A DNA stretch of 36,315 nucleotides from NCBI GenBank assembly GCA_020627965.1, contig JAHDFX010000018.1:1-36315 (forward strand), read 5' to 3'. Below are positions 8,009-16,591 of the stretch, piece after piece (position 1 is the first letter of the stretch; every line of letters begins with the position of its first letter). The notes beneath the pieces were generated by a model that did not search any database, was not told where the DNA came from, and saw only the letters and a program-made list of their open reading frames with translations. Origin of the DNA: Saprospiraceae bacterium. Lineage in GTDB: Bacteria; Bacteroidota; Bacteroidia; Chitinophagales; Saprospiraceae. Made by a program: the position numbers and the translations under genes.

Positions 8009-8635
8009 ATGAAAATAGACGTATTTAATATACAAGGCAGCAAAACCGGCAAACAAGTAGACTTACCGGAGGAAATTTTTGGCATCGAGCCAAATGAACA
8101 CGCTGTTTATCTGGCTGTTAAGCGCTATTTAGCTAATCAGCGTCAAGGAACGCACAAAGCTAAAGAACGTGGTGAAATAGCTGGTTCTACAAAAAAGATC
8201 AAACGCCAAAAGGGTACGGGTACTGCTCGTGCAGGTAGTTTGAAAAATCCACTCTTTCGTGGAGGTGGACGTGTTTTTGGTCCTAGACCAAGAACTTACG
8301 ACCAGAAAATTAACCGAAAAGTGAAAGCACTCGCACGTAAATCTGCACTATCCAGTAAAGTGAAAGCTGAGGAAGTAATGGTGTTGGAAGATTTCACTTT
8401 TGATAGCCCAAGTACAAGCGAATATGTCAATATTCTGAGTAACCTTGACTTGAAAGGTCAGAAGACATTATTAGTTATTGGAGAAGGGGATAGCAACGTT
8501 TACCTGTCTAGCCGTAATTTGCAAAAAGCTCAGGTAAAAACAGCAAATGACCTATGTACTTATGATATTCTAAACGCCAAGCGTGTAATTATATCTGAAG
8601 GTGCAGTCGATAAAATAAAAGAAACTTTTGCATAA
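8009..8635 (+). CDS. rplD: 50S ribosomal protein L4
   Basis: L4 lines the peptide exit tunnel and in E. coli represses its own operon. The 208 residues show the globular N-terminus, the extended loop with KKIKRQKGTGTARAGS and LFRGGGRVFGPRPR, and the Rossmann-like C-terminal half. The macrolide-relevant loop is intact. It lies between rplC and rplW as usual. Confidence 0.99.
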   Translation: MKIDVFNIQGSKTGKQVDLPEEIFGIEPNEHAVYLAVKRYLANQRQGTHKAKERGEIAGSTKKIKRQKGTGTARAGSLKNPLFRGGGRVFGPRPRTYDQKINRKVKALARKSALSSKVKAEEVMVLEDFTFDSPSTSEYVNILSNLDLKGQKTLLVIGEGDSNVYLSSRNLQKAQVKTANDLCTYDILNAKRVIISEGAVDKIKETFA

Positions 8636-8637
8636 AA

Positions 8638-8669
8638 GTCGATAATATTTCGACATTCAAGGATTGAAT
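8638..8669 (+). other. Two adjacent stem-loops rplD/rplW
   Basis: The first hairpin is gtcga-(7 nt)-tcgac (8638-8654). The second is attcaa-gga-ttgaat (8655-8669) and ends 3 nt before the rplW ATG at 8673. The second hairpin would sit directly at the ribosome-binding region. Confidence 0.5.
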
Positions 8670-8672
8670 ATC

Positions 8673-8999
8673 ATGGCAAAAAAGAATATTCTAATAAAAC
8701 CTTATATCACTGAAAAAACGGAGTTGTTGCAAGAAATGGGACAACACCGAAAGGTAAAAACGAAGTTTAATCGTTACACCTTCATCGTTGATAAAAAGGC
8801 GAATAAGATAGAAATTAAAAAAGCAGTTGAAGACATGTACCAGGTGACTGTATTATCAGTTAATACTGTTGTCATGCCTGCAAGAGCTAAAAGCAGAATG
8901 ACACGTAGCGGTGCTATCCGTGGAAGAGTCAGTGCTTACAAAAAAGCTTATGTAACTATTCCGGACGGCGAGGAAATCGACGTATACGGAGAACTTTAA
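8673..8999 (+). CDS. rplW: 50S ribosomal protein L23
   Basis: L23 lies at the exit-tunnel mouth and is the docking site for SRP and trigger factor. I start it at the ATG at 8673 (MAKKNILIKPYITEK, 108 residues). An in-frame TTG at 8664 would add MNI but lies inside a hairpin stem and gives a non-family N-terminus. The segment ITEK...YTFIVDKKANKIEIKKAVE is the family signature. It sits between rplD and rplB as usual. Confidence 0.97.
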   Translation: MAKKNILIKPYITEKTELLQEMGQHRKVKTKFNRYTFIVDKKANKIEIKKAVEDMYQVTVLSVNTVVMPARAKSRMTRSGAIRGRVSAYKKAYVTIPDGEEIDVYGEL

Positions 9000-9017
9000 T
9001 ACTCAGGGAGGCTGAAT

Positions 9018-9065
9018 AGCATCACACGGCATTGAGTATGTTGTACAAAACAACATCGTGATGCT
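9018..9065 (+). other. Strong two-part stem-loop rplW/rplB
   Basis: The outer stem agcatcac (9018-9025)/gtgatgct (9058-9065) is perfect. An inner stem atgttgt (9038-9044)/acaacat (9050-9056) closes a 5-nt loop. No U-run follows. It fills most of the 95-bp spacer and is among the best-formed structures in the cluster; it could be a regulatory or processing site. Confidence 0.7.
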
Positions 9066-9094
9066 CAGTTCACATTTCCTGTAAAATTAGTACA

Positions 9095-9925
9095 ATGCCA
9101 GTTAAAAAGTATAGACCAATTACACCAGGGCTTCGTCACAGAGTTTCCAATACTTTTGAGGAACTGACAGCCAGTAAACCGGAAAAAAGCCTGACAGTAG
9201 GTATAAAGAAGACCGGTGGACGTAACAGCCAGGGACGGATGACTGTCCGTAATCGTGGTGGTGGACACAAAAGACGCTATCGTATTATTGACTTCAAACG
9301 CAATAAAGATGGTGTGCAAGGGACAGTAAAAACGATTGAGTACGATCCAAACCGTACGGCATATATTGCTCTGCTGGAATATAAAGATGGCGAAAAACGC
9401 TACATCTTGGCACCAGATAAGATAAAAGTAGGAGATACTGTTATGTCTGGAAAGAAAGCTACTCCAGATGCAGGTCATACAATGTTCCTTTCAGATATTC
9501 CATTAGGTGCAACTATTCATGCTGTAGAAATGCAGCCAGGTAAAGGTGCAGCTTTAGCAAGAAGTGCTGGTACTTACGCCGACTTGCAGGGACGTGAAGG
9601 GAAGTATGCTATCCTAAAATTGCCTTCTGGAGAAACACGCAGAGTATTATTGACTTGTAGAGCTACGATTGGTCGTGTTTCTAATGTTGACCACTCTTTA
9701 CAGGTCATGGGTAAAGCTGGTCGTAATCGCTGGAAAGGTCGTCGTCCAAGAGTTCGTGGTGTTGCCATGAACCCAGTAGATCACCCGATGGGAGGTGGTG
9801 AAGGACGTGCATCAGGTGGTCATCCACGTTCACGCACAGGCGTTATGGCGAAAGGTCAGAAGACCAGAAGCCTGAAAAAACCTTCTAATAAGCTAATTAT
9901 TAGTAGAAGAAACGCAAAGAAATAA
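9095..9925 (+). CDS. rplB: 50S ribosomal protein L2
   Basis: L2 is needed for subunit association and peptidyl-transferase centre assembly. The 276 residues contain [20 protein letters not shown], the conserved [18 protein letters not shown] stretch with the key histidine, and the basic C-terminus. Length is standard. It is followed by rpsS after 68 bp that hold a heptamer tandem repeat. Confidence 0.99.
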   Translation: MPVKKYRPITPGLRHRVSNTFEELTASKPEKSLTVGIKKTGGRNSQGRMTVRNRGGGHKRRYRIIDFKRNKDGVQGTVKTIEYDPNRTAYIALLEYKDGEKRYILAPDKIKVGDTVMSGKKATPDAGHTMFLSDIPLGATIHAVEMQPGKGAALARSAGTYADLQGREGKYAILKLPSGETRRVLLTCRATIGRVSNVDHSLQVMGKAGRNRWKGRRPRVRGVAMNPVDHPMGGGEGRASGGHPRSRTGVMAKGQKTRSLKKPSNKLIISRRNAKK

Positions 9926-9937
9926 AATAATAAGCCG

Positions 9938-9982
9938 ACGAATAAACGTTAATTCGTAATTCGTAATTCGTAATTCGTAATT
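9938..9982 (+). repeat. Tandem heptamer (AATTCGT)x4 with possible hairpin, rplB/rpsS
   Basis: Four exact copies of aattcgt occupy 9951-9978 followed by a partial copy. An upstream acgaat (9938-9943) can pair with any attcgt copy, so alternative hairpins are possible. The repeat number is likely to vary between strains by slippage. Confidence 0.75.
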
Positions 9983-9993
9983 TATATTATACA

Positions 9994-10269
9994 ATGGCTC
10001 GTTCAATAAAAAAAGGACCTTACGTATACCACAAATTGCTAGTCAAATTGGCTAAAGCAAAGGATTCAAGTGCAAAGCGTAAAACGGTAATCAAAACATG
10101 GTCACGTTCATCTATGATCATTCCTAATATGGTCGGCGAAACAATTGCCGTACACAATGGTAAAACTTTCGTACCGGTATTTGTTACAGAGAACATGGTT
10201 GGCCACAAGCTAGGAGAGTTTTCACCAACACGTAGCTTTAAAGGTCACGCAGGTAATAGAAAGAAATAA
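9994..10269 (+). CDS. rpsS: 30S ribosomal protein S19
   Basis: S19 is a head protein that, with S13, contacts A-site tRNA and bridges to the 50S subunit. The 91 residues begin [11 protein letters not shown] and end with [18 protein letters not shown], the S19 signature. It is placed between rplB and rplV in the standard order. The following 118-bp spacer has a long inverted repeat. Confidence 0.99.
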   Translation: MARSIKKGPYVYHKLLVKLAKAKDSSAKRKTVIKTWSRSSMIIPNMVGETIAVHNGKTFVPVFVTENMVGHKLGEFSPTRSFKGHAGNRKK

Positions 10270-10272
10270 TAA

Positions 10273-10369
10273 TTAGTTAAGTAGTTAGGTGCTGAGAGGT
10301 CAAGTAAGTAGTGATGAATTTTGCAAAGTAGAATTTATTTCCTAACTCAACCAATCAAAACTCAACTAA
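10273..10369 (+). other. Long inverted repeat rpsS/rplV
   Basis: ttagttaagt (10273-10282) pairs 9 of 10 with actcaactaa (10360-10369). Just inside, agttagg (10283-10289) pairs perfectly with cctaact (10341-10347). The central loop is about 50 nt. No U-run follows, so this is a structured spacer and not an obvious terminator. Confidence 0.5.
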
Positions 10370-10387
10370 TCACGATAATAAATTATC

Positions 10388-10786
10388 ATGCAAGCAGTTG
10401 CTAAACTTAGAAATTGTCCAATGTCTGCTCGAAAAATGCGTCTGGTGGCGGATAATATCCGTGGCAAAGATGTAGACAAAGCTTTGGACATCTTGAAATT
10501 TACTCGCAAAGAAGCGGCTACATGGTTAGAGAAACTTCTACTATCTGCCGTTAATAATTGGGAGCAAAAAACTGAAGGACAGGATCCTGATGAATATGAG
10601 CTGTATATCAGCGAAATATTGGTAAATCAAGGTCCTCAGCTAAAACGTTTTCGTCCTGCACCATTTGGTCGTGCACACCGCATCCGCAAGCACACTAACC
10701 ATGTTACTATTGTAGTAGATAACAGAGTGTACCTGCCAGGTGAAGACGAAGAAGAAGTAGTTGAATCAGAAACAGATAACGATTAA
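10388..10786 (+). CDS. rplV: 50S ribosomal protein L22
   Basis: L22 spans the 50S subunit, and its beta-hairpin lines the exit tunnel. The 132 residues contain MSARKMRLVADNIRGK near the start and the tunnel hairpin region QGPQLKRFRPAPFGRAHRIRKHT. A short acidic tail (PGEDEEEVVESETDND) extends past the usual family end at about residue 115. It is followed by rpsC. Confidence 0.99.
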   Translation: MQAVAKLRNCPMSARKMRLVADNIRGKDVDKALDILKFTRKEAATWLEKLLLSAVNNWEQKTEGQDPDEYELYISEILVNQGPQLKRFRPAPFGRAHRIRKHTNHVTIVVDNRVYLPGEDEEEVVESETDND

Positions 10787-10797
10787 TAATCAGTCAC

Positions 10798-10839
10798 GAA
10801 TCAGGAAACTGAATAAAATTTTATATTCACTTCCGATTC
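10798..10839 (+). other. Extended stem-loop rplV/rpsC
   Basis: The paired segments are gaatc/gattc, ggaa/ttcc and tgaata/tattca, with one bulged A, a small internal loop and an 8-nt terminal loop: 15 pairs in total. The rpsC start lies 16 bp downstream. There is no U-run. Confidence 0.65.
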
Positions 10840-10855
10840 TTTACTCAAAGTTAAT

Positions 10856-11614
10856 ATGGGTCAGAAGACAAATCCAATAGGTAATCGCTTAGGCATCATC
10901 AGAGGCTGGGACTCTAGCTGGTTTGGTGGCAAGGATATGGGAAAAAAAGTCGTTCAGGACGAAAAAATCCGTACCTATCTGAAAGCAAGGGTAAATAAAG
11001 GTGGTATCGCCCGTGTAGTTATTGAGCGTACGCTCAAACGCATCACAGTGACTATCCATACTTCACGCCCTGGTATCATCATCGGGAAAGGTGGTCAGGA
11101 AGTTGACCGTATCCGTGAAGAGTTGAAAAAACTAACCGGTAGTGATGTGCAGATTAATATTGTGGAAATTCGCAAGCCAGAACTAGACGCAGCTATCGTT
11201 GCCGAACAGATCGCTAAGCAATTGGAAGCACGTATTAATTATCGCCGTGCTATCAAAATGTCCATTCAGTCCACTATCAGAGCAGGTGCTGAAGGTATTA
11301 AAGTACGTATCTCAGGTCGTTTGAATGGTGCAGAGATGGCACGTTCAGAAGAGTATAAAGATGGGCGTACACCTTTACACACTTTCCGTGCAGATATCGA
11401 CTATGCATTATGTGAAGCTCAGACTATCTACGGTAAGATCGGTGTGAAAGTCTGGATTTGCAAAGGTGAAGTATTCGGTAAACGTGACCTCTCACCGAAT
11501 GTCGGAGTGAAGAAAGAACAAACTGGCGGACGTGGAAGAGGACGTGGAAGAGGAAACAACAGAGGCGGCGGACGTGGAAGAGGAGGAAATAGAGGTGGTA
11601 GAAACCGCAATTAA
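10856..11614 (+). CDS. rpsC: 30S ribosomal protein S3 with RGG-type C-terminal tail
   Basis: S3 forms the mRNA entry channel with S4 and S5 and contributes to its helicase activity. The 252 residues carry the N-terminal [13 protein letters not shown], the KH domain with the GXXG loop IIGKGG near residue 78, and the C-terminal S3 domain ending near GKRDLSPN. After that comes an additional tail of about 35 residues made almost only of G, R and N (repeated [14 protein letters not shown]). Such tails bind RNA non-specifically in other proteins; its role here is unknown. Confidence 0.98.
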   Translation: MGQKTNPIGNRLGIIRGWDSSWFGGKDMGKKVVQDEKIRTYLKARVNKGGIARVVIERTLKRITVTIHTSRPGIIIGKGGQEVDRIREELKKLTGSDVQINIVEIRKPELDAAIVAEQIAKQLEARINYRRAIKMSIQSTIRAGAEGIKVRISGRLNGAEMARSEEYKDGRTPLHTFRADIDYALCEAQTIYGKIGVKVWICKGEVFGKRDLSPNVGVKKEQTGGRGRGRGRGNNRGGGRGRGGNRGGRNRN

Positions 11615-11640
11615 TTTTACGATATTCAAGATATTTGCCG

Positions 11641-11648
11641 TACCTTTG
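11641..11648 (+). promoter_or_regulatory. Candidate internal -7 box upstream of rplP
   Basis: A perfect TACCTTTG lies in the 92-bp rpsC-rplP spacer, 58 bp upstream of the rplP ATG. No good TTG is found 19-21 bp upstream, only a T-rich stretch, so activity is uncertain. Confidence 0.4.
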
Positions 11649-11706
11649 CCGAGCTTTTTTGACTCGTAATGGATTTATTTCTAATACGGTACTAAAATCA
11701 TAGAAA

Positions 11707-12126
11707 ATGCTACAGCCAAAAAGAACTAAATATCGCAAACAGCAGAAAGGACGCATTCGTGGAAATGCGCAAAGAGGAAGCTCTATCGCTTTCGGTTCTT
11801 TCGGTTTGAAATCCCTGGATACAGGGCGTCTCACCAACCGTCAGATAGAATCTGCTCGTGTTGCTATGACACGTTATATGAAAAGGGAAGGTCAGGTTTG
11901 GATCCGTATTTTCCCGGACAAACCAATTACCAATAAACCGGCTGAAGTACGTATGGGTAAAGGTAAAGGAGCCTTAGACCACTACGTCGCAAATATTAAG
12001 CCGGGACGTATCATGTTTGAGATTGATGGTGTACCCAGAGAGATTGCTCAGGAAGCACTTCGTCTTGCAGCTCAAAAATTACCGGTTCAGACCAAATTGG
12101 TTGTTCGCCGGGATTATGTAGAATAA
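11707..12126 (+). CDS. rplP: 50S ribosomal protein L16
   Basis: L16 helps place A-site tRNA and completes late 50S assembly. The 139 residues begin [16 protein letters not shown] and contain [23 protein letters not shown], which includes the arginine target of the YcfD-type hydroxylase in other species. It is followed after 20 bp by rpmC. Confidence 0.99.
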   Translation: MLQPKRTKYRKQQKGRIRGNAQRGSSIAFGSFGLKSLDTGRLTNRQIESARVAMTRYMKREGQVWIRIFPDKPITNKPAEVRMGKGKGALDHYVANIKPGRIMFEIDGVPREIAQEALRLAAQKLPVQTKLVVRRDYVE

Positions 12127-12146
12127 TAAGTCAACTGATTAATATC

Positions 12147-12407
12147 ATGGCATCAGAAAAATATAAAGGAATTCAAGGTTTATCCGATGATGACCTGAAA
12201 GATGAAATCTTCGCAGCAGAAGCCAAGTTGCAAAGTAAAAAGTTTACCAATGCGGTAACTGGCTTGGAAAATCCATTAGAGATTAAAGAGCTGAGAAAAG
12301 ATATTGCTCGATTAAAGACAGAGCATCGTGCCCGTGAAATGGCAAATATGTCTCCAGAGCAATTGGCTAAACGAAGTAAAATTCGTGCAAGAAGAAAAAA
12401 ACGTTAA
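12147..12407 (+). CDS. rpmC: 50S ribosomal protein L29 (extended)
   Basis: L29 sits near the exit tunnel next to L23. The body is a two-helix hairpin with LENPLEIKELRKDIARLKTE. At 86 residues it is longer than the usual 60-70, due to about 15-20 extra C-terminal residues ending in RSKIRARRKKR. Position between rplP and rpsQ is standard. Confidence 0.97.
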   Translation: MASEKYKGIQGLSDDDLKDEIFAAEAKLQSKKFTNAVTGLENPLEIKELRKDIARLKTEHRAREMANMSPEQLAKRSKIRARRKKR

Positions 12408-12413
12408 TAAATT

Positions 12414-12438
12414 GAGTATAAAGTCCTGAACTTTACTC
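12414..12438 (+). other. Intergenic stem-loop rpmC/rpsQ
   Basis: gagtataaagt (12414-12424) pairs with actttactc (12430-12438) around a 5-nt loop, with a 2-nt bulge. It ends 17 bp before rpsQ. Confidence 0.5.
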
Positions 12439-12455
12439 ATTCAAGCATTAAAATA

Positions 12456-12713
12456 ATGTCGAAACGTAATCTTAGAAAGGAAATTACAGGGATTGTCAGC
12501 AGTAACAAAATGGACAAGACCATCACCGTATTGGTAGAGCGTCGCCTGCGTCACCCACTTTATGGTAAATTCGTAAAGAAATCAAAAAAATTCACTGCTC
12601 ATGATGAAAATAATGAAGTAGGAATTGGTGACAAAGTACGCATCGTTGAAACTCGTCCATTGAGTAAGAAGAAGCGTTGGAGATTAGCAGAAATCATAGA
12701 AAGAGCAAAATAA
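12456..12713 (+). CDS. rpsQ: 30S ribosomal protein S17
   Basis: S17 is a primary 16S rRNA-binding protein with an OB fold. The 85 residues show [16 protein letters not shown] and the signature [21 protein letters not shown]. The rplN ATG begins 1 bp after its stop codon, so the pair is probably translationally coupled. Confidence 0.99.
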   Translation: MSKRNLRKEITGIVSSNKMDKTITVLVERRLRHPLYGKFVKKSKKFTAHDENNEVGIGDKVRIVETRPLSKKKRWRLAEIIERAK

Positions 12714-12714
12714 A

Positions 12715-13080
12715 ATGATACAGCAAGAATCTAGACTAAAGGTAGCCGACAACAGTGGCGCTAAAGAAGTTCTGTGTATCCGTGTACTCGGAGGTACAAA
12801 ACGCAGGTATGCTTCTATTGGTGACATGATTGTCGTTACAGTCAAGGAAGCGGCACCAGGCGGTCTGAAAAAAGGGACTGTCTCTAAGGCAGTAATTGTA
12901 CGTACCAAAAAAGAGATACGACGCAAAGACGGTTCATATATTCGTTTCGACGATAATGCTGTTGTATTGCTGACTGCTGCTGAAGAGCCTCGTGGTACGC
13001 GTATATTTGGTCCTGTTGCACGTGAATTGCGTGACAGAGACTTTATGAAAATTGTTTCGTTAGCTCCTGAAGTATTATAA
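12715..13080 (+). CDS. rplN: 50S ribosomal protein L14
   Basis: L14 lies at the subunit interface and contacts 16S rRNA helix 14. The 121 residues begin [18 protein letters not shown] and contain [15 protein letters not shown] and the C-terminal [12 protein letters not shown]. It follows rpsQ by 1 bp and precedes rplX by 2 bp. Confidence 0.99.
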   Translation: MIQQESRLKVADNSGAKEVLCIRVLGGTKRRYASIGDMIVVTVKEAAPGGLKKGTVSKAVIVRTKKEIRRKDGSYIRFDDNAVVLLTAAEEPRGTRIFGPVARELRDRDFMKIVSLAPEVL

Positions 13081-13082
13081 AC

Positions 13083-13415
13083 ATGAGCAAGAAAAAGTTT
13101 ACAGCTAAGCTGAAGATAAAGAAAGGCGATACAGTCGTCGTTACTGCCGGTGCTTACAAAAATAAGCGCGGTGAAGTACTCGAAGTATTCCCTTCTAAAA
13201 ACAGAGCAACTGTTTCAGATGTTAATCTGAGAAAAAAGCACAACAAACCAACTCAGGATCAACCTGGTGGAATTACTGATATTCCTGCAAGCATTCATAT
13301 TTCTAATTTGATGCTGGTCGATCCGTCCACAGGCGAACCTACTCGTGTAGGCCGCAAAAAGGAAGGTGATAAGTTGATGCGCTATTCTAAAAAATCCGGT
13401 GAAATTATCAAGTGA
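13083..13415 (+). CDS. rplX: 50S ribosomal protein L24
   Basis: L24 initiates 50S assembly. The 110 residues contain the KOW motif at about 11-40 ([22 protein letters not shown]) and the [12 protein letters not shown] segment. Its stop codon overlaps the rplE start by one base (TGATG). Confidence 0.99.
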   Translation: MSKKKFTAKLKIKKGDTVVVTAGAYKNKRGEVLEVFPSKNRATVSDVNLRKKHNKPTQDQPGGITDIPASIHISNLMLVDPSTGEPTRVGRKKEGDKLMRYSKKSGEIIK

Positions 13416-13969
13416 TGAGTTATACACCTCGTTTAAAGGAAAAATATAACAACGAAGTTGTACCAGCTCTGATGGAAAAGTTTCAGTACAAATCCATCAT
13501 GCAGGTGCCTAAGTTGGTAAAAATCTGCCTCAATCAAGGGGTTGGAGATGCTACTGGTGATAAAAAACTGGTAGACAATGCAGTCGAAGAAATGACAATG
13601 ATCGCAGGACAGCGCGCAGTCGCTGTGAAAGCAAAGAAATCAGTGTCTAACTTCAAATTGCGTGAAGGTATGCCTATTGGTGTGCGTGCAACACTGCGCG
13701 GCATACAAATGTATGAGTTTTTGGATCGTTTTGTAAACGTAGCACTACCTCGTGTACGTGACTTCCGCGGAATCAACGATAAGAGTTTCGATGGTCGTGG
13801 AAATTACTCAATTGGTATTACAGAGCAAATCATCTTTCCAGAAATTGATATCGACAAAATCGGCCGCATTAGCGGTATGGATGTAACTTTTGTAACTACG
13901 GCTAAAACAGATGCTGAAGCTCTAGAATTGCTCAAAATGATGGGGCTGCCGTTTAAAAATCAGAATTAA
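13415..13969 (+). CDS. rplE: 50S ribosomal protein L5
   Basis: L5 is part of the 5S RNP and contacts P-site tRNA. I start it at ATG 13415 ([12 protein letters not shown], 184 residues), which overlaps the rplX stop; an in-frame GTG one codon earlier is less likely. Typical segments are [29 protein letters not shown] and the C-terminal [15 protein letters not shown]. It precedes rpsN by 2 bp. Confidence 0.98.
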   Translation: MSYTPRLKEKYNNEVVPALMEKFQYKSIMQVPKLVKICLNQGVGDATGDKKLVDNAVEEMTMIAGQRAVAVKAKKSVSNFKLREGMPIGVRATLRGIQMYEFLDRFVNVALPRVRDFRGINDKSFDGRGNYSIGITEQIIFPEIDIDKIGRISGMDVTFVTTAKTDAEALELLKMMGLPFKNQN

Positions 13970-13971
13970 TC

Positions 13972-14241
13972 ATGGCTAAGAAATCCGTTATAGCACGTCA
14001 GAGAAAACGTGAAAAAATGGTCGCCAAATATGCTGAAAAGCGTAAACAGCTAAAGGAAGCAGGCGATTACGAAGGACTGGATAAGCTACCTAGAAATGCT
14101 TCTCCGGTACGTTTAAAAAATCGCTGTGGATTAACCGGTAGACCAAAAGGTTACATGCGTGACTTTGGTATTTGTCGTGTTGCTTTCCGCAAGTTGGCAT
14201 TAGAAGGTAAAATTCCTGGTGTGAAAAAAGCCAGTTGGTAA
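13972..14241 (+). CDS. rpsN: 30S ribosomal protein S14 (zinc-free type)
   Basis: The 89-residue long form lacks the CXXC pairs of the short zinc-binding S14. Conserved segments are [18 protein letters not shown] and the C-terminal [11 protein letters not shown]14 is a late-assembling head protein of the 30S. Together with the zinc-free L36 below it suggests a ribosome with low zinc demand, at least for these two proteins. Confidence 0.98.
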   Translation: MAKKSVIARQRKREKMVAKYAEKRKQLKEAGDYEGLDKLPRNASPVRLKNRCGLTGRPKGYMRDFGICRVAFRKLALEGKIPGVKKASW

Positions 14242-14274
14242 TTCAAAATCACCAATATTTAAATTAAGCAAAAA

Positions 14275-14679
14275 ATGGTAACAACCGATCCTATAGCAGA
14301 TTATCTGACCAGATTGCGTAATGCGCAAATGGCAGGACACCGTATTGTGGAAATACCGGCATCTAAGCTAAAGAAGCGTATTACTGAAATCCTTTATGAT
14401 CAGGGATTTGTCCTTAAATATAAATTTGATGATGAAGCTGGGAAACAGGGACTCATCAAAATCGCTATCAAATATCAGCGTGGAACTAAAAATCCTGTAA
14501 TTCGCAAATTACAACGTATTAGTAAGCCTGGTTTGAGAAAGTATGTAGGTAAAGATGACCTGCCAAGAGTAATTAATGGTTTAGGTATCGCTATCATATC
14601 TACTTCTAAAGGAGTGATGACAGGCAAGCAAGCCAAAGAGGAGAATGTTGGAGGTGAAGTACTCTGCTACGTATATTAA
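14275..14679 (+). CDS. rpsH: 30S ribosomal protein S8
   Basis: S8 organises the 16S central domain and in E. coli represses the spc operon. The 134 residues begin with [15 protein letters not shown], have [21 protein letters not shown], and end with the signature [13 protein letters not shown]. No obvious E. coli-like S8 target was seen upstream of rplE. Confidence 0.99.
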   Translation: MVTTDPIADYLTRLRNAQMAGHRIVEIPASKLKKRITEILYDQGFVLKYKFDDEAGKQGLIKIAIKYQRGTKNPVIRKLQRISKPGLRKYVGKDDLPRVINGLGIAIISTSKGVMTGKQAKEENVGGEVLCYVY

Positions 14680-14717
14680 TAGAAAATTTACTCAGAAGAG
14701 TTTTAAAAATAAATATC

Positions 14718-15269
14718 ATGTCCAGAATAGGAAATGCACCGATCTCGATCCCATCCGGAGTAGACATCAAAGTGGAGAAAAACCTGGTAACGGTCAAAGG
14801 ACCTAAAGGTGAATTAACACAAAAGATAGACAGGGATCTCAAAGTAGAGATTGAAGATGGAACACTGACTGTTTCCAGACCAACTGACCAAAAGCGTCAC
14901 CGTTCTATGCACGGATTATACCGTTCATTAATCAATAATATGGTGGCAGGCGTCTCTACTGGCTATACAAAAACACTTGAATTAGTAGGTGTAGGTTATA
15001 GAGCTTCCAACTCTGGACAACTATTGGAATTATCACTAGGATATTCTCACCCTGTGATGTTCTATGTTCCTAATGAAGTAAAAGTAACTACAGAATCTGT
15101 AAAAGGTCAAAATCCTAAAGTGATTCTGGAAAGCGCAGATAAACAATTAATTGGTCAGGTAGCAGCGAAAATTCGTGCCTTCAGAAAACCTGAGCCATAC
15201 AAAGGAAAAGGTATCCGCTTTGAAGGTGAAGAAATTCGTCGTAAAGCAGGTAAGGCAGCTGGTGCTTAA
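14718..15269 (+). CDS. rplF: 50S ribosomal protein L6
   Basis: L6 lies beside the factor-binding site. The 183 residues start MSRIGNAPISIPSGV, show the two homologous halves, and end in the signature RKPEPYKGKGIRFEGEEIRR-KAGKAAG. It is followed after 83 bp by rplR; an atccag/ctggat pair (15269-15274/15303-15308) spans part of the gap. Confidence 0.99.
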   Translation: MSRIGNAPISIPSGVDIKVEKNLVTVKGPKGELTQKIDRDLKVEIEDGTLTVSRPTDQKRHRSMHGLYRSLINNMVAGVSTGYTKTLELVGVGYRASNSGQLLELSLGYSHPVMFYVPNEVKVTTESVKGQNPKVILESADKQLIGQVAAKIRAFRKPEPYKGKGIRFEGEEIRRKAGKAAGA

Positions 15270-15352
15270 TCCAGTTTATTATTCAACAAATATTTTTACT
15301 TGCTGGATGGCAGTTGTGTGTACAAATCATCTGGTAAAAAAGGTAAGCAAAA

Positions 15353-15703
15353 ATGGCAACAGCTAAAAAAGTCGTGCGAAGAAAGAAAATTCGCATGCGC
15401 ATCAGAAAAAAAATTAAAGGCACTCTACAGCGCCCGCGCTTGTCTGTATTCCGTAGCAATAAGCAGATTTATGCTCAGTTGGTCGATGATATTAGCGGAC
15501 ACACACTATGTGCTGCTTCTTCAAAGGAATGTGCTGCGAGTAACAATAAATTAGAACAAGCTAAAGAAGTAGGTAAACTAATAGCTTCTAAAGCAAAGGA
15601 TAATGATATAGAAAATGTTGTTTTCGATAGAAGTGGCTACTTATATCATGGACGTGTAAAAGCACTAGCTGATGGTGCTCGCGAAGGAGGACTTTCATTA
15701 TAA
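15353..15703 (+). CDS. rplR: 50S ribosomal protein L18
   Basis: L18 binds 5S rRNA. The 116 residues have the basic N-terminal [33 protein letters not shown], and the C-terminal [23 protein letters not shown] signature. It is preceded by AAGGTAAGC, one of the few spacers with a possible weak Shine-Dalgarno-like sequence. Confidence 0.99.
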   Translation: MATAKKVVRRKKIRMRIRKKIKGTLQRPRLSVFRSNKQIYAQLVDDISGHTLCAASSKECAASNNKLEQAKEVGKLIASKAKDNDIENVVFDRSGYLYHGRVKALADGAREGGLSL

Positions 15704-15714
15704 TAAGAAGATGG

Positions 15715-15728
15715 CAAGCTCAAGCTTG
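15715..15728 (+). other. Intergenic stem-loop rplR/rpsE
   Basis: caagct (15715-15720) and agcttg (15723-15728) form a perfect 6-bp palindrome with a 2-nt centre; an alternative palindrome tcaagcttga occupies 15720-15729. Confidence 0.4.
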
Positions 15729-15744
15729 AATAAAAAATATCAAA

Positions 15745-16290
15745 ATGGCAGATAACAATAGAAGATCAGGCGGAAGAAATAACCGCAATCGCCACTCGCC
15801 GGCTGTTGAATCAGAATTCAAAGAAAAACTGGTTAATCTCAACCGTGTTGCTAAAGTAACTAAAGGTGGTAGAACTTTTAGCTTTGCAGCTGTAGTGGTT
15901 GTCGGTAACGGTAAAGGTAAAGTCGGTCACGGACTAGGAAAAGCCCGTGATGTTTCCGAAGCTATTGCCAAAGCCGTAGATGATGCTAAAAAGAACTTGA
16001 TTACTTTCCCGCTTTATAAAGGAACGATACCTCATGAAGTAAAAGGAAAGTATGGTGCAGGAAAAGTATTTATTAAACCTGCTTCAGACGGTACAGGGGT
16101 AATTGCTGGTGGTGCTATGCGTGCCGTACTGGAAATTGCTGGTGTACAGAATGTACTGAGTAAATCTCAAGGCTCTTCTAATCCACATAACGTCATCAAA
16201 GCTACTTTGAATGCCTTACAACAATTGCGTGGTCCAATGGAAATCGCAAAAGAGCGTGGCATTACAATGGAAAAACTTTTCAACGGATAA
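15745..16290 (+). CDS. rpsE: 30S ribosomal protein S5
   Basis: S5 affects decoding accuracy and forms part of the mRNA entry channel. The 181 residues show [19 protein letters not shown], the double-stranded RNA-binding-like fold, and [20 protein letters not shown]. The first 25 residues (rich in N, R, S and G) are an added basic tail. It lies between rplR and rpmD as usual. Confidence 0.99.
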   Translation: MADNNRRSGGRNNRNRHSPAVESEFKEKLVNLNRVAKVTKGGRTFSFAAVVVVGNGKGKVGHGLGKARDVSEAIAKAVDDAKKNLITFPLYKGTIPHEVKGKYGAGKVFIKPASDGTGVIAGGAMRAVLEIAGVQNVLSKSQGSSNPHNVIKATLNALQQLRGPMEIAKERGITMEKLFNG

Positions 16291-16294
16291 ACCA

Positions 16295-16329
16295 GTTGTA
16301 TTTGTGACTATGATAGCTCACAAACCAAC
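16295..16329 (+). other. Intergenic stem-loop rpsE/rpmD
   Basis: gttg plus tttgtga (16295-16307) pair with tcacaaa plus caac (16318-16329), giving 11 pairs with a small internal loop and a 10-nt terminal loop. It ends 16 bp before rpmD. No U-run follows. Confidence 0.6.
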
Positions 16330-16345
16330 ATAAGACATATTTGTC

Positions 16346-16525
16346 ATGGCAAAAATCAAAATTACACAGGTTAAAAGCATTATAGATCGTTCTAAAAGAC
16401 AAAAAGATACGATTAAAGCATTAGGTTTGCGCAAAATGAATCATAGCGTTGAAAAAGAAGCCACTCCACAAATACTGGGAATGGTGAAAAAAGTAGCGCA
16501 TTTGATTAAAGTGGAAGAACTCTAA
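16346..16525 (+). CDS. rpmD: 50S ribosomal protein L30
   Basis: This 59-residue protein starts MAKIKITQVKSIIDRSKRQK and continues with TIKALGLRKMNHSVEK, the L30 signature. L30 is a small protein on the solvent side of the 50S subunit near 5S rRNA. Its position between rpsE and rplO is diagnostic. It is short, so it is easily missed by length-filtered gene finding. Confidence 0.97.
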   Translation: MAKIKITQVKSIIDRSKRQKDTIKALGLRKMNHSVEKEATPQILGMVKKVAHLIKVEEL

Positions 16526-16591
16526 ACCTGTTTGAGAAAAGGATGGTGTGTTTACGCCATTCATCATTTATCATTCATTATTTGAATAAAC

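Noticed and set aside
8664-8672. Earlier TTG start for rplW
   Set aside because: It adds three residues without family support and lies inside a hairpin stem; ATG 8673 gives the canonical N-terminus.
11424-11837. Minus-strand frames of 60-137 codons opposite the rpsC tail and rplP start
   Set aside because: These are antisense shadows created by the G/R-rich tail of S3 (Pro/Arg/Leu-rich on the other strand) and they cross two certain genes.
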